Of a stretch of DNA of 64,000 nucleotides, positions 51,180 through 60,610 are shown piece by piece. Position 1 is the stretch's first letter; each line of letters starts with the position of its first letter. Location: contig NZ_JAFMOX010000056.1 in assembly GCF_019049655.1 (NCBI RefSeq), positions 1 through 64,000 on the forward strand, read 5' to 3'. Origin of the DNA: Rahnella rivi (GTDB lineage Bacteria > Pseudomonadota > Gammaproteobacteria > Enterobacterales > Enterobacteriaceae). The position numbers were made by a program, and so were the translations under genes. The notes beneath the pieces are model-generated. The model saw nothing but the letters and a program-made list of their open reading frames with translations, was not told the origin of the DNA and did no database searches.

Positions 51180-52598
51180 TTACACCACTGCCAGTTCGCC
51201 ACGGCGGGCTTTACGCTGATAAACCAGCACGGTCAGGATAATCGGCACCACAATCGCCACCAGCGTCGCCAGTGCATAGATGCTCCAGAACTGCGGTTTG
51301 ATGGACAAAATGCCCGGCAACCCGCCGACGCCAATGCCATTGGCGGTGACGTGGAACAGGCCGCAGATCAGGCCAGCTAAGGCCGAGCCGATCATCGCGC
51401 ACAGCATCGGGAAGCGGTATTTCAGGTTGATGCCGTACATTGCCGGTTCGGTCACGCCGAGGAAGGCGGAAATCGCCGCCGGTACGGAAATCTCACGCTC
51501 GTTATGTTTACGGCTGACGATAATCACGCCGACGACCGCAGCAGCTTGCGCAATGTTGGAGAGGGCGATCAGCGGCCAGACCGGGGTGCCGCCGGTGCTT
51601 TGCACCATCTGCATGTCGATGGCGAGCGTGGTCTGATGCACGCCGGTAATGACCAGCGGTGCGTAGAGGAAACCAAACAGTGCGGCACCTATTGGCGCGA
51701 GGCTGCCGGTCATGACGAATTTCACCGCGAAGGCCACGCCGTCGCCGATCATGCGGCCAAACGGCCCGATCAGCGTGTGCGCCAGGAACACGGCAATAAT
51801 CAGTGAAGTGACGGGCACAATCACCAGATACAGGTAATTCGGGATGATGCGCTTGAGGCCATTTTCGATCATCGCCAGCGCCATACTGGCGAGAACGGAA
51901 GGAATCACCTGCGCCTGATAACCGACTTTTTCGATGGTGAACCAGCCGAAATTCCACACTTCAGGGATTTGCTGCCCGAGGTTGTAGGAGTTCATTAACT
52001 GCGGCGACACCAGCGTGATGCCGAGTACGATACCGAGGATTTCCGTCCCGCCCATTTTTTTGACCGTTGACCAGCACACCGCCACCGGCAGGAACATAAA
52101 CACCGCTTCGCCGAGCAGCCACAGGAAGTCATAAATCGACTGCCACAGCGGATGCATCTGCGCCAGCGTCTGGCCGCCGCTCATCGGGATTTCACCGATA
52201 ACGTTGCGGAAACCGAGGATCAAACCGCCGCTGATCAGCGCCGGTAACAGCGGGAAGAAGATTTCCGCGAAGTGAGAAATGCTGCGCTCAAACCAGCTCA
52301 TATTCTGGCGGGCGGCGACTTTCGCCTGTTCTTTTCCCGCCGCACTTTTCCCGGTGCTGGCGATCAGGACTTTATAGTAATCATCCACTTCCGGCCCGAT
52401 CACTACCTGGAACTGACCGGCGTTGGTGAAGCAACCTTTCACCATCGGCAGGGCTTCGAGGCCTTTCGGGTCGGCTTTGGACGGATCATTGAGGACAAAA
52501 CGAAGACGCGTAATGCAGTGAGTCACCATCGCGATATTGTCGCTGCCGCCAACGAGGGCGATCAGCTGATCAACATCCTGTTGCTTAACTTTGCTCAT
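51180..52598 (-). CDS. treB: PTS trehalose-specific EIIBC component
   Basis: Membrane phosphotransferase that takes up trehalose as trehalose-6-phosphate. The 472-aa protein has an IIB domain with phospho-Cys28 in THCITRLRF and an IIC domain with about ten membrane helices. No own IIA domain is present; EIIA-Glc (crr) serves this role in E. coli. treB precedes treC in the operon. Confidence 0.96.
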   Translation of the reverse strand: MSKVKQQDVDQLIALVGGSDNIAMVTHCITRLRFVLNDPSKADPKGLEALPMVKGCFTNAGQFQVVIGPEVDDYYKVLIASTGKSAAGKEQAKVAARQNMSWFERSISHFAEIFFPLLPALISGGLILGFRNVIGEIPMSGGQTLAQMHPLWQSIYDFLWLLGEAVFMFLPVAVCWSTVKKMGGTEILGIVLGITLVSPQLMNSYNLGQQIPEVWNFGWFTIEKVGYQAQVIPSVLASMALAMIENGLKRIIPNYLYLVIVPVTSLIIAVFLAHTLIGPFGRMIGDGVAFAVKFVMTGSLAPIGAALFGFLYAPLVITGVHQTTLAIDMQMVQSTGGTPVWPLIALSNIAQAAAVVGVIIVSRKHNEREISVPAAISAFLGVTEPAMYGINLKYRFPMLCAMIGSALAGLICGLFHVTANGIGVGGLPGILSIKPQFWSIYALATLVAIVVPIILTVLVYQRKARRGELAVV

Positions 52599-52670
52599 GA
52601 GATGTGGCCTGTGATTTAGCGTAAGGGTGTAGGGTAAGGTTCAAGCATAGCGAAGGCGGTGGGAACTTGT

Positions 52671-52686
52671 CCGGGAACGTTCCCGG
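52671..52686. promoter_or_regulatory. TreR operator palindrome
   Basis: CCGGGAACGTTCCCGG is a perfect 16-bp palindrome with central CG, the form typical of LacI-family sites. It lies between treR and treB, 73 bp before the treB start, and matches the site type known for TreR. A trimmed CCGGGA copy follows to the right. Confidence 0.75.
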
Positions 52687-52737
52687 TTTTGCCGGGACGA
52701 TCACAAAGTTTCTGTTTTTATCAGGCGGGAAGGCCGG

Positions 52738-53688
52738 TCAGGCGGAGAGTTTTCCGGGAATAATCAGCTGCTGCACGGTCGCGGAACCGCCAAGCTGAGC
52801 CAGCAGTTGCGTTGCCGCCGCTTCACCGCCCGCGCCGTAACCGAGTTCTACCGAATAAGATTCAGGGAACAGGAAGTGCAGCAGCGGGTTGTTACCGATC
52901 CCGCAGACCTGCACGTCGCGGATTTGCTGCTGTTGCAGGTATTTCTGTGCGCCGATGGCGATAGTGTCCGAGGCACATACCACGGCCTGAATGTCATTTT
53001 CCAGCAACTGCGGGATCAGGTCGAAGCCGCTCTGATAGGTGAGCTCGCCCAGCGCCACGTGCGGCGTCAGGCCGTGCGCCTGACAAAATGCCTGATAGGC
53101 CGCGCTGCGCCGCTGGCCGGTGGTGGTGTCCTTCGGGGAGACGCCGATAAAGCCGATCCGGCGCAGGTTCTGTGCCAGCAACTTTTGCATCAAAAGCTGT
53201 ACCGCGCCGGCATCGTCATAACAGACAGAGGACAGCCCCGGCATATCGCGCGCCAGTATCACCATTTTGTCCTGCCACGGCGTCAGCATCTGCGCGGATA
53301 AGCCGGTGAAACCAAACAGCACCACGCCGTCGATGTTGCGCTGTTTCAGCACCTGCAAATGTTCTTTAACGCGTTCGGCGCTGAACTGACTTTCCAGCAC
53401 GATCGGATCGTACCCCTGCTGATAAAACAGCGGCAGCATGGCGCGCACCGCCAGGTTTTCTGACGGCGAATCGAGACGCGACACGATGATCGCCACAATT
53501 TTATCGCTGAACCCGCGCATGGCCCGCGCCGATTTCGACGGGCTGAAATGCTGCTGTTCAATCACCTGTAATACCCGTTCACGGGTTTGCGGGCTGACGT
53601 TGCCTTCGTTATTTAAAACGCGGGAAACCGTGGATTTTCCGACGCCGCTCAGGCGGGCAATATCATTAATGGTCAGGCGATTTTGCAT
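52738..53688 (-). CDS. treR: LacI-family trehalose repressor
   Basis: Represses treBC and is relieved by trehalose-6-phosphate in E. coli. The 316-aa protein has an N-terminal HTH (LTINDIARLSGVGKSTVSRV, residues 4-23), a hinge SPSKSARAM near 51, and a periplasmic-binding-like effector domain. It reads in the same direction as treBC, with the operator between. Confidence 0.95.
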   Translation of the reverse strand: MQNRLTINDIARLSGVGKSTVSRVLNNEGNVSPQTRERVLQVIEQQHFSPSKSARAMRGFSDKIVAIIVSRLDSPSENLAVRAMLPLFYQQGYDPIVLESQFSAERVKEHLQVLKQRNIDGVVLFGFTGLSAQMLTPWQDKMVILARDMPGLSSVCYDDAGAVQLLMQKLLAQNLRRIGFIGVSPKDTTTGQRRSAAYQAFCQAHGLTPHVALGELTYQSGFDLIPQLLENDIQAVVCASDTIAIGAQKYLQQQQIRDVQVCGIGNNPLLHFLFPESYSVELGYGAGGEAAATQLLAQLGGSATVQQLIIPGKLSA

Positions 53689-53715
53689 GGTGATTTTTTT
53701 AGCTAAAAATGCTCA

Positions 53716-53750
53716 GGTTTAAAAACGGTTGTAGTTGGTGAGCGTATGAT
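53716..53750 (+). promoter_or_regulatory. PhoP box and -10 of the mgtA promoter
   Basis: GGTTTA-AAAAC-GGTTGT (53716-53732) is a direct repeat of the PhoP-box type (first half full match, second four of six). It lies 12 bp before TATGAT (53745-53750), the expected placing for a PhoP-activated promoter. Transcription start would be near 53757. Confidence 0.65.
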
Positions 53751-53756
53751 CCGCTC

Positions 53757-54037
53757 AAATATCGACGCTTCGCAATATCGAATCGATACCCTAACGGATT
53801 TTCCTGCCTGATGCGTATGAATTTCCAGACCGTTCCTTATCGGAGGTGAAAACCCATGGAACCCGACCCCAATTCAGTAGGTCCGTTGTGATCCGGTAAG
53901 CACCCGCATTTTCGCTGCTGCTTGCCGTGACGTTACCTGGCAGGCAGCGGCGCACGTCTTTTCGTTCGCCCTGTTTTTAACAACCCTTTTGCCACGCTCA
54001 TGGCGGCTTTGCCGTGGGTGCAACAAAGGTGCGAATG
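53757..54037 (+). promoter_or_regulatory. mgtA 5' leader with Mg2+/translation control
   Basis: About 280 bases lie between the predicted start of transcription and mgtA, similar to the E. coli mgtA leader. It holds the mgtL peptide ORF, and 14-bp arms 53913-53926 and 53939-53952 that pair fully with two G-U pairs. In relatives low Mg2+ or proline limitation favours read-through past a Rho-dependent stop. No mapped element was tested here. Confidence 0.65.
53856..53891 (+). CDS. mgtL: MgtL-type leader peptide
   Basis: An 11-codon ORF, MEPDPNSVGPL, with a strong GGAGGTG ribosome-binding site eight bases before the ATG. The start MEPDP is that of the 17-codon Salmonella/E. coli MgtL, but the PLPRRRLKLFR tail is replaced and the ORF is shorter. 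Prolines 3, 5 and 10 remain. Mg2+-linked ribosome stalling at the acidic/proline start is the known role. Too short for standard gene calling. Confidence 0.8.
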   Translation: MEPDPNSVGPL

Positions 54038-56737
54038 ATGTTCAAAAATCTCACTTCCCGGCTGCTCAATGCGCTCAGCCGTAATTTACCGCGCCGTTTA
54101 GTCCGCCGCGATCCGATGCTGGAAAACGTGCCAGCCCGTGCGTCGCAGGCGATCCCTGCGGCGATGTCCGCCCATTGTCAGGCCTGTGCCCGCGCAACGG
54201 AAGATCAGCTCTACCTGCAATTTGCCAGCCATCCGGAAGGGCTGACCGCGCAGGAGGCCGAAGCTATCCGCGACGTTTCCGGCCTCAATCAGACCGGCGA
54301 TCAGCAACCGGCGCCGTGGTGGCTGCACCTGTGGCACTGCTACCGCAATCCGTTCAACCTGCTGCTGACCGTGCTCGGGCTGGTGTCGTACGCCACCGAC
54401 GATCTGACGGCAGCGCTGGTGATCGGCGCGATGGTGTTTATTTCCACCTTCATGCATTTCATTCAGGAAGCCCGCTCCAATAAAGCCGCCGATGCGCTGA
54501 AAGCCATGGTCAGCAACACCGCCACGGTGCTGCGCAGTGACGCGCAAACCGGGCGCAGTGAAACGGTGGAAATCGCGATCAGCCAGCTGGTGCCGGGCGA
54601 TCTGATCAAGCTTTCTGCGGGGGATATGATCCCGGCAGATTTGCGTATTCTCTCCGCCAAAGATTTGTTTATCAGCCAGGCAGCGCTGACCGGTGAATCC
54701 CTGCCGGTGGAAAAACATGCCTGCGAGAAAACCCCGGTTGCCGCCGATCCGCTCGAACTGAACACCCTGTGCTTTATGGGCACCAACGTGGTCAGCGGCA
54801 CGGCGATTGCGATGGTCATTGCCACCGGCAGCAAAACCTGGTTCGGCCAGCTCGCCGAGCGCGTGGTGCAGGAAGACACCCAGCCTAACGCCTTCCAGGC
54901 CGGGATCAGCAAAGTCAGCTGGCTGCTGATCCGCTTTATGATGGTGATGACGCCGGTGGTGCTGGTGATCAACGGCTACACCAAAGGCGACTGGTGGGAA
55001 GCGGCGCTGTTTGCGCTTTCGGTGGCGGTCGGTCTGACGCCGGAAATGCTGCCGATGATTGTCACCTCGACGCTGGCGAAAGGCGCGGTCAAACTTTCGC
55101 GCCAGAAAGTGATCGTCAAACGTCTGGACGCCATCCAGAACTTCGGCGCGATGGACATTCTCTGCACCGATAAAACCGGCACGCTGACGCAGGATAAAAT
55201 CGTGCTCGAGCGCCACACCGACGTGCTCGGCGTGACCAGCGACGACGTGCTGCATCTGGCGTGGCTGAACAGCCATTATCAGACCGGCCTGAAAAATCTG
55301 CTGGACGTGGCGGTGCTGGACGCCGGCGATCCGCATCAGGGCCATAGCTCGCTGAAAGTGGACGAAATTCCGTTCGATTTCGACCGCCGCCGTATGTCTG
55401 TGGTGGTGGCTGAAAACGACCAGAATCATCGCCTGATCTGCAAAGGCGCGCTGGAAGAGATGCTGTCGATTTGTACGCTGGTGCAGCTCAACGGTGAGAT
55501 TGTGCCGCTGACCGATGTGCTGCTGGCGCGCATCCGCCGCATTACGGATGACCTCAATCAGCAGGGGCTGCGCGTGGTCGCCGTGGCGCATAAAGTGATG
55601 CCTGCCCGCACGCAGGGTTACGCGGTGCCGGATGAATCCAGCCTGATTCTCGCCGGTTACATTGCGTTCCTCGATCCGCCAAAAGAGAGCACCGCACCGG
55701 CGCTGGACGCCCTGCAACGTAAAGGCGTGACGGTGAAAATCCTCACCGGCGATAACCCGCTGGTAGCACGCAAAGTCTGCAAAGATGTCGGTTTACAGGC
55801 CGATAACGTGGTGATCGGCAGCGATATCGACGCTCTTGATGATGCAGAGCTTCTGCGCGTTGCCCGCGAAACCACGGTATTTGCCAAACTGACGCCGATG
55901 CATAAAGAACGCATTGTGCGCGTGCTGCGCGGCGAAGGGCACGTGGTCGGGTTTATGGGCGACGGCATTAACGATGCCCCGGCGCTGCGTGCGGCGGACA
56001 TCGGGATTTCCGTGGATTCCGCGGTGGATATCGCCAAAGAGGCGGCTGATATTATCCTGCTGGAAAAAAGCCTGATGGTGCTGGAGCAGGGCGTGACGGA
56101 AGGGCGCAGAACTTTCGCCAACATGCTGAAATACATCAAAATGACCGCCAGTTCCAACTTCGGTAACGTGTTCAGCGTGCTGGTGGCCAGCGCCTTCCTG
56201 CCGTTCCTGCCGATGTTGCCGCTGCATCTGCTGATTCAGAACCTGATTTACGATGTGTCACAGGTGGCGATCCCGTTTGATAACGTGGACGAAGAACAGC
56301 TGGCTAAGCCACAGCGCTGGAACGCCGGGGATATTGGCCGCTTTATGGTGTTCTTCGGTCCGATCAGCTCCGTATTCGACATCCTGACCTTCAGCCTGAT
56401 GTGGTGGGTGTTTAAAGCCAATACGGTGGAAGCGCAGACGCTGTTCCAGTCAGGCTGGTTCATCGAAGGGTTGCTGTCGCAGACGCTGATTGTGCATATG
56501 ATCCGCACCCGCAAAGTGCCGTTTATTCAGAGCCGTGCTTCCTGGCCGCTGTGCATCATGACGCTGATGGTGGTGGTCACCGGTATCGCGCTGATCTACT
56601 CGCCGGTCGCCGGGTTCCTGCAATTGCAGGCGCTGCCGCTGAGTTACTTCCCGTGGCTTATCGCGATTCTGGCGGGCTACATGGTGCTGACGCAGTGCGT
56701 GAAAGGCTGGTTCGTGCGCCGTTACGGCTGGCAATAA
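54038..56737 (+). CDS. mgtA: Mg2+-importing P-type ATPase MgtA
   Basis: P3B-type ATPase for Mg2+ uptake at the inner membrane. From ATG 54038 the protein is 899 aa (MFKNLTSRLLNAL); ATG 54035 is an alternative, both with AAAGG upstream. Phosphorylation motif DKTGTLT near 378, GESLPVE near 220 and GDGINDAPALRAADIG near 645 are intact, with about ten membrane helices. The basic N-terminal end is typical of MgtA. It is followed by a strong terminator. Confidence 0.96.
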   Translation: MFKNLTSRLLNALSRNLPRRLVRRDPMLENVPARASQAIPAAMSAHCQACARATEDQLYLQFASHPEGLTAQEAEAIRDVSGLNQTGDQQPAPWWLHLWHCYRNPFNLLLTVLGLVSYATDDLTAALVIGAMVFISTFMHFIQEARSNKAADALKAMVSNTATVLRSDAQTGRSETVEIAISQLVPGDLIKLSAGDMIPADLRILSAKDLFISQAALTGESLPVEKHACEKTPVAADPLELNTLCFMGTNVVSGTAIAMVIATGSKTWFGQLAERVVQEDTQPNAFQAGISKVSWLLIRFMMVMTPVVLVINGYTKGDWWEAALFALSVAVGLTPEMLPMIVTSTLAKGAVKLSRQKVIVKRLDAIQNFGAMDILCTDKTGTLTQDKIVLERHTDVLGVTSDDVLHLAWLNSHYQTGLKNLLDVAVLDAGDPHQGHSSLKVDEIPFDFDRRRMSVVVAENDQNHRLICKGALEEMLSICTLVQLNGEIVPLTDVLLARIRRITDDLNQQGLRVVAVAHKVMPARTQGYAVPDESSLILAGYIAFLDPPKESTAPALDALQRKGVTVKILTGDNPLVARKVCKDVGLQADNVVIGSDIDALDDAELLRVARETTVFAKLTPMHKERIVRVLRGEGHVVGFMGDGINDAPALRAADIGISVDSAVDIAKEAADIILLEKSLMVLEQGVTEGRRTFANMLKYIKMTASSNFGNVFSVLVASAFLPFLPMLPLHLLIQNLIYDVSQVAIPFDNVDEEQLAKPQRWNAGDIGRFMVFFGPISSVFDILTFSLMWWVFKANTVEAQTLFQSGWFIEGLLSQTLIVHMIRTRKVPFIQSRASWPLCIMTLMVVVTGIALIYSPVAGFLQLQALPLSYFPWLIAILAGYMVLTQCVKGWFVRRYGWQ

Positions 56738-56759
56738 TCGCAGTGCATTCATCATAAAG

Positions 56760-56794
56760 GCGGTGATTGTTAACGCAGTCACCGCTTTTTTTTT
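56760..56794 (+). terminator. Intrinsic terminator after mgtA
   Basis: GCGGTGA pairs with TCACCGC around 12 bases, followed by nine T. Confidence 0.88.
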
Positions 56795-56870
56795 ATCCAG
56801 AGACTATAGTTATTCCTTTAGATTCAGCGGGCTAAGATGGCGCGCTTTTTTACTCTGAGGAATTTCACCG

Positions 56871-59282
56871 ATGCGAGTGCCTTTCCGCCGTACCTTTCTG
56901 GCTTCATCCCTGCTGCTTTGTGTTTCCGCTTATGCCGCGCCGGCCGGTAATTTACCGCTGATGCCGTGGCCGCAGCAGGTGGATGTCACCTCACCTGCGG
57001 GTAAATTTGTTCTCAATGATGCGTTGCAGATTCAGGTCAAAGGCGATGCGCTGATGCCTGAAGTGAACCGCTGGCGAGAGCGTCTGGCGCAGCAAACCGG
57101 CTGGTATCTGTTGCCGCAAAACAGCGAAACGGCCAGCGGTCCGGCGGCGATCACTGTCATCATTAAACAGAAAACCGGTGCGCAGCCGATGCCGGACAGC
57201 GACGAAAGTTATCAGCTGGATGTCACGCCGCAGGGCGCGGTGCTGACCGCCAACACCCGTTTTGGCGCGTTACGCGGCATGGAAACGCTGCTGCAACTGG
57301 TGCAGAACGACGGCGAAAATACCGTTATTCCGCTGGTCAGTATTCACGACCAGCCGCGTTTTGCCTGGCGCGGCGTGCTGCTCGATTCCGCCCGTCATTT
57401 CCTGCCGGTGCCCGATATTAAACGTCAGCTCGACGGCATGGCGGCGGCAAAACTCAACGTGCTGCACTGGCATCTGAGTGACGATCAGGGCTGGCGCTTT
57501 GCATCGCAAAAGTATCCAAAACTAAAGGAACTCGCCAGCGACGGGCAGTTTTACACCGTCGCGCAAATGAAAGACGTGGTGGCTTACGCCACGGAGCGGG
57601 GGATCCGCGTGGTGCCGGAAATCGATATGCCGGGTCACGCGTCGGCGATTGCGGTCGCGTATCCCGAACTGCTGAGCGCGCCGGGGCCGTACAAAATGGA
57701 ACGATCCTGGGGTGTGCACGCCCCGACCCTCGATCCCACCAATGAAAAAGTCTATGCCTTTGCGGAGGCCATCGTCGGTGAACTGACGCAGATCTTCCCC
57801 GATCCCTACCTGCATATTGGCGGTGACGAAGTGGACGCCACCCAGTGGAAAGCGTCGAAGCCGATCCAGGCATTTATGAAAGAGAAGGGCATCGCCGACA
57901 CGCACGCCTTACAGGCTTACTTCAACACCCGTCTGCAAAAGATCCTGCATCAGTACCAGCGCAAAATGGTCGGCTGGGACGAGATTTTCCACCCGGATCT
58001 GCCGCATGACATCGTGATCCAGTCCTGGCAGGGGCCGGATTCGCTCGGCGCCAGCGCGCAGCAAGGTTATCAGGGCATTTTGTCCACCGGCTTCTATCTC
58101 GATCAGCCGCACAGCGCGGCCTATCATTACCGCAACGAAATTCTGCCGCAGCCTTCAGGTGTGGATCAGAACGTGGCGGAAGGGGAAAAAGCACAAAGCT
58201 GGTCATTCACTATGCCGCGTCTGAAAGGCAAACCGGTGGACGGCAGCTTTACGCTGATTGAGGGAAAAGACGGCTGGCGCGGATTTATTGATTTCACCGG
58301 CAAAACGCGCCGCGCGGTGCGTGACATTGTCTGGCGCAGCGATGGGCCGGTCAGTTTTGCGGTCGATACCTGGATGGGCGATACGCGGCCTGTGTTGCGC
58401 CTCAAAGACGGCGCATTGTCGGGCTATTTCATCATCGGCAACGCGCGATATCCGGTGACCGGCGCGCCGCTGAGTCAGGTGCCGGACGGCCTTCCGCCGG
58501 TGGTGCCTGACGCGCAAGGCATGAAAAATATTCTCGGCGGCGAAGCGGCGCTGTGGCAGGAAAATATCACGGCGCAGATCCTGGATCTGAAACTGTGGCC
58601 GCGCGGCTTTGTGGTGGCGGAACGGTTGTGGTCGGCGCAGGACGTCAAAGACACCGGCAATATGTACCAGCGGCTGGCGAAAATCGACGCCTGGTCGGTG
58701 GTGTCAGTCGGGCTGCAACAGCATGTGGAAACCGCACGCCTGATGACGCGTCTGGCGAACAGCACCGACATCGCGCCGCTGCTCAGCTTCTCCACCGCGC
58801 TGGAACCGGCGCAGTATTACACCCGTCAGCACATCAAATTCCAGGCGGGGCATTACACGCAATCTGAACCGCTGAACCGGCTGGCGGATGCGCTACCGGC
58901 AGAAAGCAACGCGGTGCGCGAGTTTGCAGCCCTAATTACTGGGCTGGTGAAGGATCCGAAAAACGCGCAGGTCGCGCAATCCGTGCGTGAACAGCTGGAA
59001 AGCTGGCAGCGCAGCGCGGATTTGGTAAAACCGGTGCTGGCCCAAAATAGCGTGCTGAAACCGTTGCAGCCGGTGGCGGAAAAGTTAGGCGATTTGTCTT
59101 CACAAGGGCTGATATGGGTGGAGAAACTGCAAAAAGGCGAAACGCTGACAGCGCAGGAACGCCAGCAGGCGCAGGCGAAGCTGGACGACGCGGCAAAAGT
59201 GCAGGACGAACTGGTGATCGCCGTGGTGTATCCGCTGGAGGTATTGCTTAACGGCGTAGCGGGGCAGCAGCAGGGCCAGTAA
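56871..59282 (+). CDS. Secreted GH20 beta-N-acetylhexosaminidase
   Basis: An 803-aa glycoside hydrolase of family 20 that should remove terminal N-acetylhexosamine from chitin oligomers or glycans. A signal peptide ends near Ala23-Pro (SAYAAPAG). An N-terminal GH20b domain runs to about residue 160. The catalytic barrel has the Asp-Glu pair in HIGGDEVDATQW near 312-323 and GWDEIFHP near 366. A C-terminal region of mixed helices follows. GAGGAA precedes the ATG. Periplasmic or extracellular site is likely. No chitin or PTS genes flank it. Confidence 0.88.
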   Translation: MRVPFRRTFLASSLLLCVSAYAAPAGNLPLMPWPQQVDVTSPAGKFVLNDALQIQVKGDALMPEVNRWRERLAQQTGWYLLPQNSETASGPAAITVIIKQKTGAQPMPDSDESYQLDVTPQGAVLTANTRFGALRGMETLLQLVQNDGENTVIPLVSIHDQPRFAWRGVLLDSARHFLPVPDIKRQLDGMAAAKLNVLHWHLSDDQGWRFASQKYPKLKELASDGQFYTVAQMKDVVAYATERGIRVVPEIDMPGHASAIAVAYPELLSAPGPYKMERSWGVHAPTLDPTNEKVYAFAEAIVGELTQIFPDPYLHIGGDEVDATQWKASKPIQAFMKEKGIADTHALQAYFNTRLQKILHQYQRKMVGWDEIFHPDLPHDIVIQSWQGPDSLGASAQQGYQGILSTGFYLDQPHSAAYHYRNEILPQPSGVDQNVAEGEKAQSWSFTMPRLKGKPVDGSFTLIEGKDGWRGFIDFTGKTRRAVRDIVWRSDGPVSFAVDTWMGDTRPVLRLKDGALSGYFIIGNARYPVTGAPLSQVPDGLPPVVPDAQGMKNILGGEAALWQENITAQILDLKLWPRGFVVAERLWSAQDVKDTGNMYQRLAKIDAWSVVSVGLQQHVETARLMTRLANSTDIAPLLSFSTALEPAQYYTRQHIKFQAGHYTQSEPLNRLADALPAESNAVREFAALITGLVKDPKNAQVAQSVREQLESWQRSADLVKPVLAQNSVLKPLQPVAEKLGDLSSQGLIWVEKLQKGETLTAQERQQAQAKLDDAAKVQDELVIAVVYPLEVLLNGVAGQQQGQ

Positions 59283-59287
59283 TAAAT

Positions 59288-59317
59288 AAAGCGCGACCGG
59301 TGAAGTGGCCGCGCTTT
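59288..59317. terminator. Hairpin between hexosaminidase gene and alx
   Basis: AAAGCGCGACC pairs with GGCCGCGCTTT with one mismatch, between the two convergent genes. Confidence 0.65.
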
Positions 59318-59337
59318 GCATTAATCTGTCGAAAATA

Positions 59338-60312
59338 TTAAGACTGTGCGTTGTTCCTGCGATCGTTACGACGGTTCACCCAGGTGTTAATCAGCAGGGT
59401 GATGATCAGAATCGAAGCAATCACGCCCAGCGAAACGCCGACCGGAATATGGAACACGTCGAGCAACAGCATCTTGATACCGATGAAAATCAGGATCACC
59501 GCCAGACCGTATTTCAGCATCGAGAAACGTTCCGCCACGCCCGCCAGCAGGAAGTACATCGCACGCAGGCCGAGGATGGCAAACAGGTTAGACGTCAGCA
59601 CGATGAACGGGTCGGTCGTCACGGCGAAGATGGCCGGAATACTGTCGACCGCGAAAATCACGTCGCTCAGTTCCACCATAATCAGCACCAGCAGCAGCGG
59701 TGTGGCGAACAGAATGCCGTTGCGGCGTATAAAGAATTTCTCACCGTGCAATTCGTCGGTCATGCGCATTTTGCTGCGCAGCCAGCGGATCACCGGCTTC
59801 TCTCCCACCTCGCCGTCATCTTCTTTGGTCAGCGCCATTTTAATCCCGGTGAACAGCAGAAACGCACCGAACACGTACAAAATCCAGCTGAACTGACCCA
59901 CCAGCCAGCTGCCCGCGAAAATCATGCCGGTACGCAGCACGATCGCACCCAGAACGCCGTAGATCAGCACGCGGCGCTGCAGGTTGGCCGGAATGGAGAA
60001 GTAGCTGAACAGGATCAACCAGACGAAGACGTTATCCACCGCCAGCGCTTTTTCCAGCAGATAGCCGGTCAGGAACATCGTGGCCTGGGCGTCTGCGACT
60101 TCGCGTCCAAACTCGCCGTTGAGATACCACCAGAAGCCGACGTTAAATAACAACGACAGGCCAATCCACACCAGCGACCAGACCGCGGCACTTTTCATGG
60201 TCATGACCTGCGCGCCTTTGCGGCCCTGCAACAGCAGATCGAACGCGAGCATAATCACCACAACAACGGCAAATGCGCCCCATAACATCGGGTTGCCTAC
60301 TGAATTCATCAT
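59338..60312 (-). CDS. alx: TerC-family membrane protein Alx
   Basis: Inner-membrane protein of the TerC family, linked in E. coli to Mn2+ homeostasis and alkaline response. The 324-aa sequence has about nine helices, with the two acidic in-membrane motifs [12 protein letters not shown] near 85 and [18 protein letters not shown] near 220 that mark the family. GGAGG lies eight bases before the ATG at 60312; ATG 60309 is a second option. It sits behind a yybP-ykoY-type riboswitch. Confidence 0.94.
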   Translation of the reverse strand: MMNSVGNPMLWGAFAVVVVIMLAFDLLLQGRKGAQVMTMKSAAVWSLVWIGLSLLFNVGFWWYLNGEFGREVADAQATMFLTGYLLEKALAVDNVFVWLILFSYFSIPANLQRRVLIYGVLGAIVLRTGMIFAGSWLVGQFSWILYVFGAFLLFTGIKMALTKEDDGEVGEKPVIRWLRSKMRMTDELHGEKFFIRRNGILFATPLLLVLIMVELSDVIFAVDSIPAIFAVTTDPFIVLTSNLFAILGLRAMYFLLAGVAERFSMLKYGLAVILIFIGIKMLLLDVFHIPVGVSLGVIASILIITLLINTWVNRRNDRRNNAQS

Positions 60313-60335
60313 TACGTTGTCCTCCGAAAAACATC

Positions 60336-60552
60336 AAAAAAAAACGGCCAGCGTCGGAAGACGTTAGCCGCTCTCTCTGAGCTGTAAGCAAACCTCGCCA
60401 TCCGGCAAGGTCTCACTTACAACGAGATGTATTCATCCAAAGAATACGATTCTGGTTGCCCCGGTAACCGGGTGACTGAGACAGCGCTGCTGTGAGCGCG
60501 GGTCCAGACACCGTAATGACGATTATCCGACGAAGAAGTTACTCCCCTTTGC
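60336..60552 (-). promoter_or_regulatory. yybP-ykoY-type Mn2+ riboswitch of alx
   Basis: The leader begins with AAAGGGGAGTA (minus strand, near 60550-60540), the hallmark of the motif, and continues through several GC-rich helices. It ends in CGGCTAACGTC/GACGCTGGCCG (one mismatch) followed by nine T at 60344-60336. The E. coli alx leader is a known pH- and Mn2+-responsive element of this family. The exact limits are approximate. Confidence 0.85.
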
Positions 60553-60610
60553 GATCCAAAAACTAATTCAAAGTGTAACTGCTGTCAACATTTTGACATA
60601 TCTTTGCACT

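Noticed and set aside
50021..51241. 406-aa open frame antisense to treC/treB
   Set aside because: Shadow of treC with low-complexity composition and no family match.
54098..55717. 539-aa open frame antisense to mgtA
   Set aside because: Lies wholly within the conserved mgtA gene, His/Arg/Gln-rich as expected for the antisense of a GC-rich gene, with no domain I recognise.
59305..60150. 281-aa frame antisense to alx
   Set aside because: Very Gln/His/Asn-rich and antisense to a clear TerC protein.
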